Origin: Bryum argenteum
Taxonomy: Eukaryota; Streptophyta; Bryopsida; Bryales; Bryaceae
Reading direction: 5' to 3'
Length of the DNA: 64,000 bases
NCBI GenBank assembly: GCA_037043015.1
Contig: CM073321.1
Span: 43,048,420-43,112,419 of the forward strand
Below are positions 1-11,301 of this stretch, piece by piece. Under the pieces are notes generated by a model. The model was not told the origin of the DNA. It searched no databases and saw only the letters and a program-made list of their open reading frames with translations. Each line of letters opens with the position of its first letter. The stretch's first letter is position 1. The position numbers and the translations under genes are program-made.

Positions 1-118
1 GTCTCCCGTGAAGATGGTGGAGGGATCGTTGGATACCGAGACGTCATCGAACTCTAGAGGAATGCACTAAGAAGCTAATGCTCCCTTAGCAACCAACTCC
101 TGTTTCAAGTACCTACAT

Positions 119-2229
119 TCAATCGAACATAATGAAATGATTAAAATTAATATTTGGAACATCTTTTAGTGAACTGAATAGCGATATGATTGCATATCGG
201 TATAATAGCCGTTTAATAGTAAGTTTGCCACCACTAATCTTCTGAAGGTCGGAGCCCTTAATGAACTTTGGGCTTGCATTAGGATCAAGGTAGTTGCCGA
301 ACGCCTTCTCCCATAACAGCAACCTCCACTTCTCCACGTATGGGGAGGGCTTAAGAACAACACTAGACCACTCAATATTGAAATTGCCATCTTCCACGAG
401 TTTTTGCAATTCAGTTTCCAGTGATTGTTCAAGCTGTAAATACAAGTAGACCACGTTCAAAATCAATATATCACAATTATAGAATGACTCCAAAAATGTT
501 AGGAAAAACGCATGATACATGTGCCCATAAGGAAGCGCGATGTAGAAAAGCAATGAGAGTTTTGTCTTTCATCGGGCGCTCTTCAGGGAAGTGGAAAGAT
601 CGACGAACGTCATTTGGTGCGTTCCACCATTGCAGCCACTTTCCCTTGAAGTCGAAATGGACATTGGCAGTAGCTACCATGTGCAAGCGTTCGATCGTCA
701 TATCAGGCTTTAGATTATGGCTGTAGTGAGAATAAATCTGCAAACAAGATGAATTGACAATGTGGATTTCAGGAATGAGAAATATGGTCAGGTGGTCTAA
801 AGAATTGAAAGGGAATGAGACATACCTCTTTGGGAAATACTTTTCCAAGTTTGGTGCTAGCCACAGCCACCATCTTGTCGAAAGTTTTGCCACGGATTGT
901 TTTGATTTCCGTCTTGATGGCTGTGTCCATTGCACTCCAAACTCTTGGCCCGGTTTGTTTATCTTTTGGAACAGTTGCGTAGTAATTAGCTTCAACATCG
1001 TCTGATGCTTTTGCTAGCCTCCTCTGTACAGCAAATAAGTATAAGTTAGAATACGTCTTGAAATATATTCAATGTACCATGATAAAGCACAGAAATAGCA
1101 ATCTCACCGCATAGAGAAATTTAACAAACACGTCAACTGTAACAGGATACCAAGTATCCTTTCTTGCTTTCGCATTCTTGCAAATCTTGTAATCTTCCGC
1201 AGAAATAAGGTCCTTGAAATCTTCGAGTTTCTATTTTCCAAACTTCCTCATACGTTGTAATTTAGCACACAAACTATCTTCGACATGGTCATGCTCGGTA
1301 GACCTACAGAGCAGGACAAGATTTAAGGAAACTTCATTGCTGAAAACAAAATAAGATAAATTAATTTGAAATAAAAAGACAATTACTTACCAATTTATGT
1401 CGTTCATAGCATCTAAGAGCAGATTGCTCTCTCCGCGAGCATCGAGTACAATGCACTCGACTGAAATGTACCACGAAGGATCCAACTTGTGGTACCTCTC
1501 AATGTGTCGCATCGATGCCGTAACACGGTGGTTACATTCGTACACAAAAAAGTATTTGTTGCTGAGGTGATGTAGATCCGGATCCGACTCTAGCGACTTC
1601 TCGAACTCTTTATTTGCAGCGCACCACAACGGATTTGCCCACACAGCATCCGCTGCATCCACTGTTTTTTCTGTGCCTTTTCGGTCGAAAGGAGAAACAT
1701 ACATAACGCGATCCCCTTCGCGATAGCCTTTGTTGAACTCATTCTCCAACTTACGAACGTCTTGTTCCGAGATTGGTCGAACCTTAGGATAACAAACAAG
1801 ACGACACAATGGGATAAGCATGCGAGACTTTTTCACAGGTTTGTACCGGAACCTGTTTATGATCGCAATTGAATCACTTTTGTGAATCATGCGCATCTCG
1901 TTGGCACTCCAATCGGGGTCCTTGTTTTGGAGATGTGTTGGCATATGAATGATTCCAACTTTGACATTACCGGGAACTGTAGTATCTTCATCATCCGAAA
2001 GGGATTGGTGTCCCTCATCATCTTGAGTTGGTCGATGAATATCTTCAATTTCCGGAGAAATGTCACATGCAACTCCAGTGCATACTTCTGCTGCATTTTG
2101 TAATGGTACCATCGTCGCATCATCAGCACGGTTGCAATCCTCTTCATTGGGCGCTGAAATGTCTGGTTCGTTTTGTGGAGGATGAGCGTTTTCTCCTTCT
2201 TCGAACGATGGAACTTCGGATAACATCAT
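119..2229 (-). pseudogene. ParB/sulfiredoxin-fold-like protein gene, spliced, with one in-frame stop
   Basis: Exons can be followed on the minus strand: 2229-1391, 1303-1108, 1023-826, then from 737 onward. All have GT..AG borders and joining phases. The first ATG follows a possible acceptor at 2230-2231. Exon 1 has an acidic N-terminus, then IPLCRLVCYPKVRPISEQD, which resembles the ParB N-terminal strand and helix. About 110 residues later comes YECNHRVTASMRHIERYH, which resembles the ParB G-x-H-R-x-x-A box, and then LLDAMNDINW where ParB has its ENxQR-like helix. I infer a ParB/Srx fold; nuclease or NTPase activity is unproven. Exon 2 carries an in-frame TAG at 1231-1233 in otherwise coherent coding sequence. 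From about 570 to 119 the best reading changes frame: an L-P-Y-G-H-M reading, then a stretch containing LEQSLETELQKLVEDGNF. The gene is therefore a pseudogene, or its splicing there is misread. No close named family is recognised. Confidence 0.55.
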
Positions 2230-2371
2230 CTGACAATCCAAAAACAAAGTACACCAATGCACCCAGATATTAAGAATTTGAATAAGTCAAAATGTGATAT
2301 GAATCAAAATTTATAATCGTCTCGTACTGCAAATGTTTACATGCATATCATATACTCCAAACATAGAACTC

Positions 2372-5300
2372 TTAGTATGCAATTTTTGCTGCTAGTCGTG
2401 GTGAACGACGCGGTTTAATTCTAGCCAATGCTATTGCTTGGAGACGACGCGCCTTTTCCTGGGCATAATAATTTGATCTCCTGCAATTCGCTCTTGCAAC
2501 CCGATCAATGTCATCAATGAGAGTATAATGGACAGGAGTTGTAGGAGAGGGTGTATCAGGAACCGCAGACATTGGAATCACTAAACGTCTAGATTCAACT
2601 ACGGCTTTGACATGAACTCTCAGGGCGGTCATGTCGCTATCAGCATCGGATTCATCATTTTCGCCTACTTGAACATGTTTGAATGGGACCTGCAATGCCA
2701 ATAAAAACCGTAAGTAAATAAAGTATAAGAAAATATATGAATCTTCAACATAGACAATGCAGACAGAAAGGCAATCTTTCATTTCGGACATGTAATATAT
2801 AGGCATTCGATAAACCCACGAGGCTGTCAAAAAACCAGTACAACGTGCTCGAGGGCTGTCAGTGCCTCGAGGGCTCCCAGCTGCAATCGAAGACCTCGAC
2901 GGCACTAACATCGACTTAAGCTGCGGTTCCAAGTTTGAATCCGAGTCCATGAATCATCAAGAAACTTGACATAAGGAAAACAAAAAAAATTCAGAACACC
3001 CCTCCGAGGGTACCGAATCATCAAAAACCACACCCAACAGCAGCCATCAATAACAGACTACCCTCCCTGCTAACGAGGCCGCGAACAGTTCCTTTAAGAC
3101 AAACAGGCTGCCCACGAGGCTCCAAGCAATCCAGCGCGAGGAGCACCTCCCTACACACGAGGCTGCAAGCAATCCAGTACGACGAGCAGGAGGGGCTGTC
3201 TCTGCCTCGAGAGCTGCGAACTGCAAACACTCAGCTCGAAGGCATCCACCGCGACTTAAGCTGCGGTACCGCAGTTTAAAAGGGAGTCCATGAATTGTAT
3301 GGAATTTGCAATCTGGCAAAAAGAAAGATCTCAAAACACCCCCCCCCCTCACGCTGATTTTCAGAGCATCAAAATACATAAACACAAAGGCAATCATCAA
3401 GCAAACAGAGTCCCTCTTGCTCACGAGGCTCTCAGCAATCCAGCACGAGGAGCACCTCCTACACACAGGTTGCAAGGAAACTAGTACGAGGAGCACCTCC
3501 CTAAGGTCGAGGCAGCAAGGAATCCAGGACGAGGAGCAGGAGGGCTGTCTCTGCAAACGAGGAGCTTGAGCATCCACCACGACTTAAGCTGCGGTACCGC
3601 AGTTTAAAAGGGAGTCCATGAATTGCCATGGAATTTGCAAACTGGCAAAAAGAAAAAACTTAAAACACCCACCCCCCCAGCTGATTATCAGAGCATCAAA
3701 AACACCAACACAAAGCGGCCATCAAGAGAACAGAGTCCCTCCCTGCTCTCCAGGCTCCCAACATTCAAGCACGAGGAGCACCTTCCTTTACACGAGGCTG
3801 CAAGGAATCCAGGATGAGGAGCAGGAGGGATGTCTCTGCAAACGAGGAGCTCGAAGCATCCACCGCGACTTAAGTTGCAGTACCGCAGTTTAAAAGGGAG
3901 TCCATGAATTGCCATGGAATTTGCAATCTGGCCAAACGAAAGACGTCAAAACACCCCCCCCCCCACGCTGATTTTCAGAGCATCACAAACATTCAAGGCT
4001 CCCAACATTCAAGCACGAGGAGCACCTCCCTTCACACAAGGCTGCAAGGAATCCAGTACGAGGAGCAGGAGGGCTGTCTCTGCAAACGAGGAGCAGGAAG
4101 CATCCACCGTGACTTAAGCTGTGGTACCGCAGTTTAAAAGGGAGTCCATGAATTGCCATGGAATTTGCAATCTGGCCAAACGAAAGACGTCAAAACACCC
4201 CCCCCCCACGCATCAAAATACATAAACACAAAGGCGGCCATCAAGAAATCAGGGTCCCTCCCTGCTCTCGAGGCTCCCAACATACAAGCACGAGGAGCAT
4301 CTCCCTACAACCGAGGCAGCAAGGAATCCAGGACGCGGAGCAGGAGGGCTGTCTCTGCAAAATCGGAGCTTGAGCATCCACCTCGACTTAAGCTGCGGTA
4401 CCGCAGTTTAAAAGGGAGTCCATGAATTGCCATGGAATTTGCAATCCGGCCAAACGAAAGACGTCAAAACACCCCCCCCCCCCACGCTGATTTTCAGAGC
4501 ATCTAAATACATAAACACAAAGGCGGCCAGCAAAAAATCAGAGTCCCTCCCTGCTCTCGAGGCTCCCAACATACAAGCACGAGGAGCACCTCCCTAGAAA
4601 CGAGGGTGCAAGGAAGTCAGGACGAGGAGCAGGAGGGCTGTCTCTGCAAACGAGGAGCTGGAGCATCCACCGCGACTCAAGCTGCGATACCGCAGTTTTA
4701 AAGGGAGTCCATGAATTGCCATGGAATTTGCAAACTGGCAAAATGAATGAATTCAAAACACCTCCTCCCATCAGATTTTCAGAGCATCAGAAACACCAAC
4801 ACAAAGGCGGCCATCACGCAAACAGAGTCCCTCCGTGCTCTCGAGGCTCCCAACATTCAAGGAGGCGGTCATCATGCAAATAAAGTCCCATCTTCTTCAC
4901 TGATCTGCCAACAATCCACTACAAGGGCCACCTCCCTCCCCGCGTGGCTGCTTGGAGACCATTATGAGGAGCAATTCTCTACAACGAGGCTGCTACCAAT
5001 CCAGTTGCAGCAGCACGAGGGCTGACTCTGCCATGAGGACTGCATCTGTTTCAGCGAACGAGGAGCAGGAGGGCTGTCCCTGTCTCAGCGTTCGAGGTGT
5101 GTTGACGGCATCGAGATTGACTAACTTAAACTGCGAGACCGCACTGGATAGTTTCCTCAAACATGATTAGATTACTAGTGTACAAATACGAGAGATTAAT
5201 GGAAGGATTTGCTGACCTTTACGTTCCTCGAGTAGATAGCTTCCAACTCCGCACGCGTCTTAATCGCCTCACCTGGTTGATATTGATGGCATCTGTAAAA

Positions 5301-5546
5301 CTCCGAAAATAAGCTGGACTCTGATGATTGTGTACTCACATTGTGTAGTTCCTTCTCTACTTCGTCTCCTTCCCGCAGCTGTGTGACTTCTTCTTCGCCC
5401 AAGTTCGCCATCGCGGTAGCAGCTCCTTCCTTCTCTAGGCTCTGGACATCGAAAAATTGTGCGATGTTGATAAGATAAACTAGGTCAAGCGCTACCATCG
5501 TTTGCATCTTCGTTGACACCGTCCATCCTATTCTCGGTGACTGCAA
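2372..5546 (-). CDS. Hypothetical spliced gene with repeat-filled intron (exons 5546-5217 and 2691-2372)
   Basis: Two minus-strand open stretches join in phase. The upstream exon runs down to 5217 and ends at AAAG|GTCAGC. The downstream exon starts at 2691 after a TTGCAG-type acceptor and ends at a stop near 2372. The upstream part is acidic (LEKEGAATAMANLGEEEV). The downstream part is acidic and then basic, ending in a KPRRSPRLAAK tail that looks nuclear or chromatin-associated. The intron would be about 2.5 kb and contains the whole tandem array at 2.85-5.13 kb. No ATG is seen at the upstream limit near 5546, so the true start is further upstream or at an internal Met. The 3' end lies about 140 bp from the ParB-like gene on the same strand, so both could belong to one longer transcript. 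I do not recognise a family. Confidence 0.35.
2850..5130. repeat. Tandem array of about 245-330-bp units with a CTGCGGTACCGCAG palindrome
   Basis: A core of GCAGTTTAAAAGGGAGTCC, then ATGAATTGCCATGGAATTTG, recurs with GCAG at 3271, 3599, 3885, 4129, 4403 and 4692. Spacings are 328, 286, 244, 274 and 289 bp. A degenerate first copy lies at 2908-2950 and a degenerate tail runs to about 5130. Each unit also holds a run of about 7-11 C and several GAGGAGCACCTCC blocks. Just before the core is CTGCGGTACCGCAG, a perfect 14-bp palindrome at 3261, 3589 and 4393, with one or more mismatches in the other copies. Flanking TTAA extends the dyad to 24 bp with one mismatch. Short ORFs here on both strands come from the repeat and are not called. 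Confidence 0.9.
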
Positions 5547-5749
5547 CTTTCTCCTACTGTCATCTCTCCTGACAATATCCTAAAATAAGTGCCTGCCAAG
5601 ATCCAATCTGCTCGGCGGCTCCTGGATTTCAAATTAGGATTCATTCTGCGTTGCTGCAGGAGGCCTCTAGCACCCAAGCATCGGCGTGGATTCATCTGGT
5701 TACTCCGGCGCTTGCGCCAGAGCGCCGAATGTAGCGGGGCAGCGAATGC

Positions 5750-6290
5750 AAGCAGAGCGTGGCCGGGGGGGGATTAAGGGCTACTGGCCGAGGAGGGTAT
5801 CGACAGCTCGGGTCTTGCCAGGGTATCGACATCTCGGGTTATGCCAGGGTAACGACCACTCGGGACTTGCCTGGGGTATCGGCGACCGGGGGGATATGGC
5901 AGATAGGGGCACCAGGCATTTTGGAGGGTATCGCGGACCGGGGGGAGTATCGGGGACTTGCTAGGGGTATCGGGGACCGGGCGATATCGGGGATAAGAGG
6001 ACTGGCGGGGGGTTTCGGAGTCCGGAGGGATATCGGGGTCCGAATTGATATCGGGGACACGAAGACTGCAGTGGCATGTCTGGGTCCGGAGGGATATCGG
6101 GGTCAAGGGGACTGCCGGGGGGTATTGTGGACCGCGGGATCGATTTCGGGGGGGTATATGGGACCGGGGGACTGCTCAGGGAGGGGTATCAAAGTCCAGG
6201 GGTCCTGCCGGCTAGGTATCAAGGAACAAGAGTTATCGAAGGCCGGGGTATATTGGGAACCATGGGTATCGGGGACCGAAGAAAATCGGG
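5750..6290. repeat. Degenerate G-run repeat (TATCGGGGACCGGGG type)
   Basis: Imperfect repeats of roughly 20-50 bp built from TATCGGGG, GACCGGGG and GGGGGATAT fill this stretch. Runs of three to eight G are separated by short spacers, so the plus strand can in principle form G-quadruplexes. Gly/Arg-rich ORFs on the plus strand and Ser/Pro-rich ones on the minus strand come from the repeat and are not called as genes. From about 6300 to 6655 the sequence turns AT-rich and I see no gene. Confidence 0.8.
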
Positions 6291-6659
6291 GATATATATC
6301 ACGAATACTATCTCATATCTTTATTACTACATGAACACATCCTTTAACGTCGTAGTTACACAATCTGTTGACTTAATTGCATCTTCAACTCGACTTAATA
6401 GCATCCTCAAATGAAATTTCTCAACCATGCAATTGTTGATAAGTGTTCTATCATTCATATGAAGATCATGAGGCACTCAATTATATTATACTATGTAAGC
6501 CTTACATTCACATCATTGTCTCCTACATTTGGATATGGATATTACGTATAATTCATACCTCTATCATAACAAGGTTTGCACTAAAAAATCTCTGTAAATT
6601 ATATTATTCAGTCCTGGGTCCATTTATATCATTTAACTATATAATGTCATAATTCAATA

Positions 6660-7497
6660 CTACATGATCTTGAAGAATGAATTCTCATTGACTGTATACT
6701 TAACCAACCCTAGGTCCTCCCAATATACCAGGAAGTAGGGTTTCTCATGTACCTCCTCTAATTCTTCAGCACTTGTCTCAAATCCATCCGTTGTATCATC
6801 TTGTGTTTCCTGATGAAAAGAGGATTCTCCTCTCTCCCCCGTATCAGTGACTCTTTTATCCTCAAACATTGTTGTTTCATCTACTGATCGATTGTCTTCC
6901 TCTTCCGATCCTTTGCGGCCCTGAAGACATGACATGTTAATATCAATCTATATACAAATTCAGTAATAGTTTACTATTTCGTAATATAGACGAGTCCTAA
7001 ACATACAAAACTTCATTACCTCATACGTAGAGTCTCCACCTCCATCGTCATCCCCATCCACGCAAACAATCCTGCTAGACGCGTTGATCAACCTATCACG
7101 GCTTTCATCCTCCTCTTCTTCGCCTTCGTCCGTCGCGACACTCTCCTGGACAGTGTCGAGGTTGAGCGATCGCATCTTAATAGTCCGCCTAAACGGCGGT
7201 AGAACATCATTGTCGATTAAGATATCGTACCCCTCTAGCTCCCGATCTTCGCCGCTAGAGCTTCTGCCATCCCGCTTCCGCAAAGCACTACGCCTCTATG
7301 CTTTGGAATTAGTGAACTTCGTACCACCCCTCCGCTTCTTCTTTCTCTGACCTATTTCCTTTCCCCTCTCACTACCGCTAGCGGTTTTTCCATGCTGCTT
7401 GCAATGAGATAAATTTTCACACGTTCTACCAAACGAGTGCAAGAATGCAAATGAAGAGGTCGAACTATGCGTTTCAACTCCATCATATAAGTTCTCT
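6660..7497 (-). pseudogene. Unrecognised spliced ORF, basic then acidic, with one in-frame stop
   Basis: On the minus strand the frame is open from 7497 to 7021 except for a single TAG at 7296-7298. Before the stop it reads HCKQHGKTASGSERG, then a basic stretch with RKKKRRGG, which is nuclear-signal-like. After the stop come acidic runs (TDEGEEEEDESRD). A GAG|GTAATG donor ends the exon at 7020, and a CTTCAG acceptor starts the next at 6920. The 99-bp intron joins in phase, giving an E/D/T-rich tail that ends in VYWEDLGLVKYTVNENSFF and a stop at 6660. No in-frame ATG is seen upstream of the TAG. The composition resembles accessory or disordered regions of plant transposon proteins, but I cannot assign it. 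Confidence 0.35.
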
Positions 7498-7937
7498 CAT
7501 GCGGCTAAGAAACCCTAATCAGCCACCACGTCATGCCTTACAACCCGCTATGACGGTGACTGACTTGCCAAAATAAGCTAAGTTTTGAACGCATCTATTA
7601 TCCAAATAAATCGCTGACAATGACTGCCGCCGTCACTATACCTTCTGCACCAACTTATTTTATCGACGGATCTTATATTATTAAGCATAACTACTAAATG
7701 CAATTCTATCAGTCTAGATAATTTAAGTACTATAGGTAATGTGCTGTCAAATCTACTTTCTGACACTTCAGAGTATACTATATCTGTACGTTTTAGTATA
7801 CGAAATTACGACTAATAGGTATTCAATACGTATGCCAACACCCTACAACAATTTCTCGTATTTGAACATTCGAAACGCACTTGAGACTCTCTTTCTCCGC
7901 GCACTTGTTGGTGTTCTCTTTTTCCTCTTCGTCTATC
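7498..7937 (+). other. Upstream region of the MULE transposase gene
   Basis: No gene is seen. The stretch lies between the divergent fragment ending at 7497 and the MULE start codon at 7938. It should hold the MULE 5' end and terminal repeat, but I could not find a matching inverted repeat beyond the gene's 3' end. An in-frame TTG at 7881 would extend the protein N-terminally by 19 residues. I prefer the ATG at 7938, which begins MASTAPLPP. Confidence 0.3.
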
Positions 7938-9866
7938 ATGGCATCCACCGCTCCCCTACCTCCTGCTGCAAACATCATTGCCATTAGGTCTGAAGACTTA
8001 AGTCCTCCCATCTGCATTCCTCCGGGGGTGGATGGAGTTGCTGAAGTCACTCCGTCTTGGCTAGCAATTCGTTTCGGGTTTGATGAGTCTTCTCTCTGGT
8101 TAGAGAATCAGGTCTTAGATCCGAGCACAAATCTTGTCGATTACTCTGTACTTGTCGAACCAGTCGCCCTTGAGAGTAACTGTAAAATGTATAAGCTACG
8201 ACCCGGACAATATCGACTGTTCGGCTTAACAGAGTCCATCATGAACGCCTCCACAGTCCTCCTCACTCCTCGTAGTTCTTCTACCATCTCAACTGTTCTT
8301 CCCGTTCTTGCTCGTGTCAAGGTCGAACCCGGACTCGAAGTCCGAATTGATATTTCTGATTCATCCGACGATGAAAGAAAGGCGTCTATCCAGTCCCGTC
8401 GACTATCGTCGAATATCCCTCCCCCCTCGTCTGGTTCTGAACACAGTCTCAGAACCATCCCATCTTCTCTCCCCGCGTCCAAAGTCGTAAAATCCAAAAA
8501 CATTCTTTCCTCGCTCCGTAGACTAGGTAGTATGTCTCGCAACAAAACTATACTCAAAAAAATTGATTTCCATTCCATTCGTACTCACAGCGTCTCTTTC
8601 CTGCCTCCCACTTTCAATGGTGATGTCCTATACATTCTCCCTCCTGTTCTACCAACTACTGTTGTCAAGGTAGCCAAATCTATGGAAGGGATGGACGAAA
8701 GATACGACGGTCATGTGTGGACCAGGACAATGACTACTAACATCAGTAACAACTTTGGTTTGTCTTTCCGCTACTCTAACTGTGTAGGTCATCTTCAATG
8801 CCATAATCAGAACTGTGGCTTCTTGCTACGACCTGATCGCAGAGCACAAGTGAATGAGGTGGAGTTCGAGGGCTTTACCAAGGACCCCCTCTCGGTCGGC
8901 CTCGCGCCTCCTCCTTCTTCAACACTGGTCTGTAAGATCTGCAAAGAACCTCCCGTTTGTGTTGCTATATGTCCTTCTAAAATATTTTACGTATTCGGAG
9001 AAGAGAGTCAAGAGCGGGCGTGTGTGCATATCGGTACCCACGAACATCCTGTCAAGGTCGGAGACTACAGATGTGCACGTAAAATAATTGATGAGTTGAT
9101 AGAGGAGCACGTAGAACGTAACCCACAAGCTACCACGACCAAAATAGTCATGGAGGCAAGCAAGGACTTACTCGGAAACTTACTTCTCCGTGAAGAAGGT
9201 GACCTTGTGACCTCCAAGCTCACTCTTCAGGAGCTAGAACCTATCTTCGATCAGTGTAAGGAGCTGAACTCTCCGAGCGTTAGGAATCGAATTACCACTT
9301 TTAAGCACTTGCGCAGATACGGTGTTCTTGATGGAATCACCAAGCTTCGAGGCCTCAGCAACTGGGCTTACATCCAACGTAACCAGTTCCCGGGGTAAGG
9401 AGATGAAAGTGACAAAGTGTTCATTTTCAAGATGTCCGAGGTTGGCCCCGGAAGCGGTGTTGACCTTGTTTGTCGTATGCAGCCCGGTGACGACCTGTCC
9501 CATGCGTGGATGATGTTCGACCACGTCAAGCGTGTCAAGAACTGGACCACCATGGCATGCCACATTTATGACTCAAAAATCAGCCGCATTCTAACTATTG
9601 CATGCTGTGATTTCCAGTCTGAAGACGGAGATGCTCAAATCGTCTTCTGGAAGAACCTAAACCACGTCATGGGCAGGAACGGAGTGGAAGCGCCGCAGTT
9701 TCAAGGGTTCATGGCCAACAGTGCGCAAGCCAACTGGAACGATGTGCGGATCATTTACGGCACAGGAGACCCTAAAGTGCCCATGGAAGGCCGCGAAAGG
9801 ACTTGCGACTTCCATTGGACGCAACCCCTAGAGAAACACACAAAACAATACATCGTCCAGGAGCTG

Positions 9867-10399
9867 TGTAAGGTAACTTACATTGATAGATGGATGAATG
9901 AAATCTTCTAACCACATTGGACAGTGTGTAAGCAGAGGATGAAAGGAGTCAGACAACTCCCAGTTGAGGATGGATGGACCGGAGTCAGACAACTCCAGAT
10001 TGAGAACATGTGCACTGGAGTTAGACAGCTCTATATTTAGTGCATTGGAGTCAGACCACTCCAAGATTGAGAACATGTGTACAAGAGTTAGACAACTCAA
10101 GATGAGGTACACTAGAATTAGACTACTGATAGTAGTCAATTAGCTTTACTCTAAATATAGGAGTAAAGATCTAGAATGATCTATAAATAGGCTAGACTCT
10201 GGAACATAGCCTAAGATAGACTGTAGTTCCTTTTGGGAAGGAACTCATATATAAGCTCGGGGGTGAGAAGGTAGAGGCTCTCTTTGACGGTGAGCTCTTC
10301 TCTATGGTTGGGAGGTTGAGCTTAATAAAGTTCTAGGTTTTGTCTTCCTAGCTAAATTGTGTTGTGAGTTGGTAATAAACCTATTAGAGGGTTGTTACA
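9867..10399 (+). repeat. 5' LTR of the nested chromovirus (533 bp)
   Basis: It starts TGTAAGGTAACTTAC and ends GGGTTGTTACA. It contains diverged internal repeats of the form GGAGTCAGACxACTCC + AGATTGAGAACATGTG. A TATAAATAG motif at about 10180-10190 is a plausible promoter TATA box. It differs from the 3' LTR by scattered substitutions and by one fewer internal repeat. Confidence 0.93.
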
Positions 10400-10689
10400 A
10401 TTGGTATCAGAGCAGTATGGATCCTCTGCAGGGTTTGGAAGGGAGAGTTGATCCTCTTGCGGGTTTGGAAGAGAGGATTATGTGAGGAGTGATGGGAGCC
10501 ATGAGGGAAATTTTGGATTCTGTTCAAACTGGAGCTCATCCTCTTCCTAGAGAGAATTTCAGATAACTGGAGCTCCACCTCTTCCCAGAGGTGTTCGTTC
10601 AGACACTCCTCGCCTCCTTCATCTTTACCTACTAGATCAAGAGAGATAGAGTCTGTTGCAACATCTACGCTGAGTAGCCAATACCAAAA

Positions 10690-11301
10690 GACAAGAGTAA
10701 ACTGAGAAGTTTCCTAGGTCTTGCAAGCTATTATAGAAGATTTGTCAAAGGATTTTCTAAAATAGCTGCTCCTATGACCAATTTGTTGAAAGGAAAGGGT
10801 AATGGAATAGATTGGTCTGCTAAGTGTGACTTGAGTTTTCACACTTTGAAGTCATTATTAACCCAAACTCCTGTTTTGACTATTATGGATCCCTTGAAAG
10901 GAAACATAATATTGTGTACTGACGCTTGCGATTTAGCTATTGGTGCAGTATTGATGCAAGATAGAAAGATAGTTGCATATGAATCTCGTAAATTGAATTC
11001 CGCCGAGTTAAATTATCCAGTACACGAGAAGGAACTACTAGCAGTCATTCATTCTTTGAAGGTTTGGAGGCATTATTTACTAGGAGTAAGATTTAAGATA
11101 GAAACCGATCACCAATCTTTGAAATATTTATCAACCCAATCGAATTTGAGTAGAAGGCAGCGTAGGTGGATGGAATTGTTACAAGAGTTTGATTTTGAAA
11201 TTGAATATGTTAAAGGTAAGGAAAATGTGGTGGCTGATGCTCTTTCTAGAAGACCGCTAGCAAATGCTATTTCATCCATCAGAGAATTCTCTGATCGATG
11301 A
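10690..11301 (+). pseudogene. Reverse transcriptase C-terminus and RNase H of the nested chromovirus
   Basis: The frame picks up at about 10690 with LRSFLGLASYYRRFVKGFSK, the end of the RT thumb region. It continues through the RNase H domain: ILCTDACDLAIGAVLMQ, the Y-P-x-H-E-K-E-L-L-A motif, TDHQSLKYL and VADALSRRP. The RT palm with its YxDD box is not present upstream. The region 10430-10690 holds only out-of-frame gag or leader remnants with stops. The annotated start Met at 10774 is just the first Met in the frame. Confidence 0.9.

Noticed and set aside
3021-5170. Several ORFs of 64-177 codons on both strands in the tandem array
   Set aside because: They recur once per repeat unit in several frames and have no domain; they are translations of the repeat.
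5686-6414. Gly-rich plus-strand ORFs of 92-191 codons
   Set aside because: They are produced by the G-run repeat and have the composition of that repeat only.
9395-9432. A 38-bp intron removing the MULE stop (GGGTAAGG ... TTTTCAAG)
   Set aside because: It is shorter than known plant introns and would put the downstream frame out of phase, while simply reading through the stop keeps the family match.
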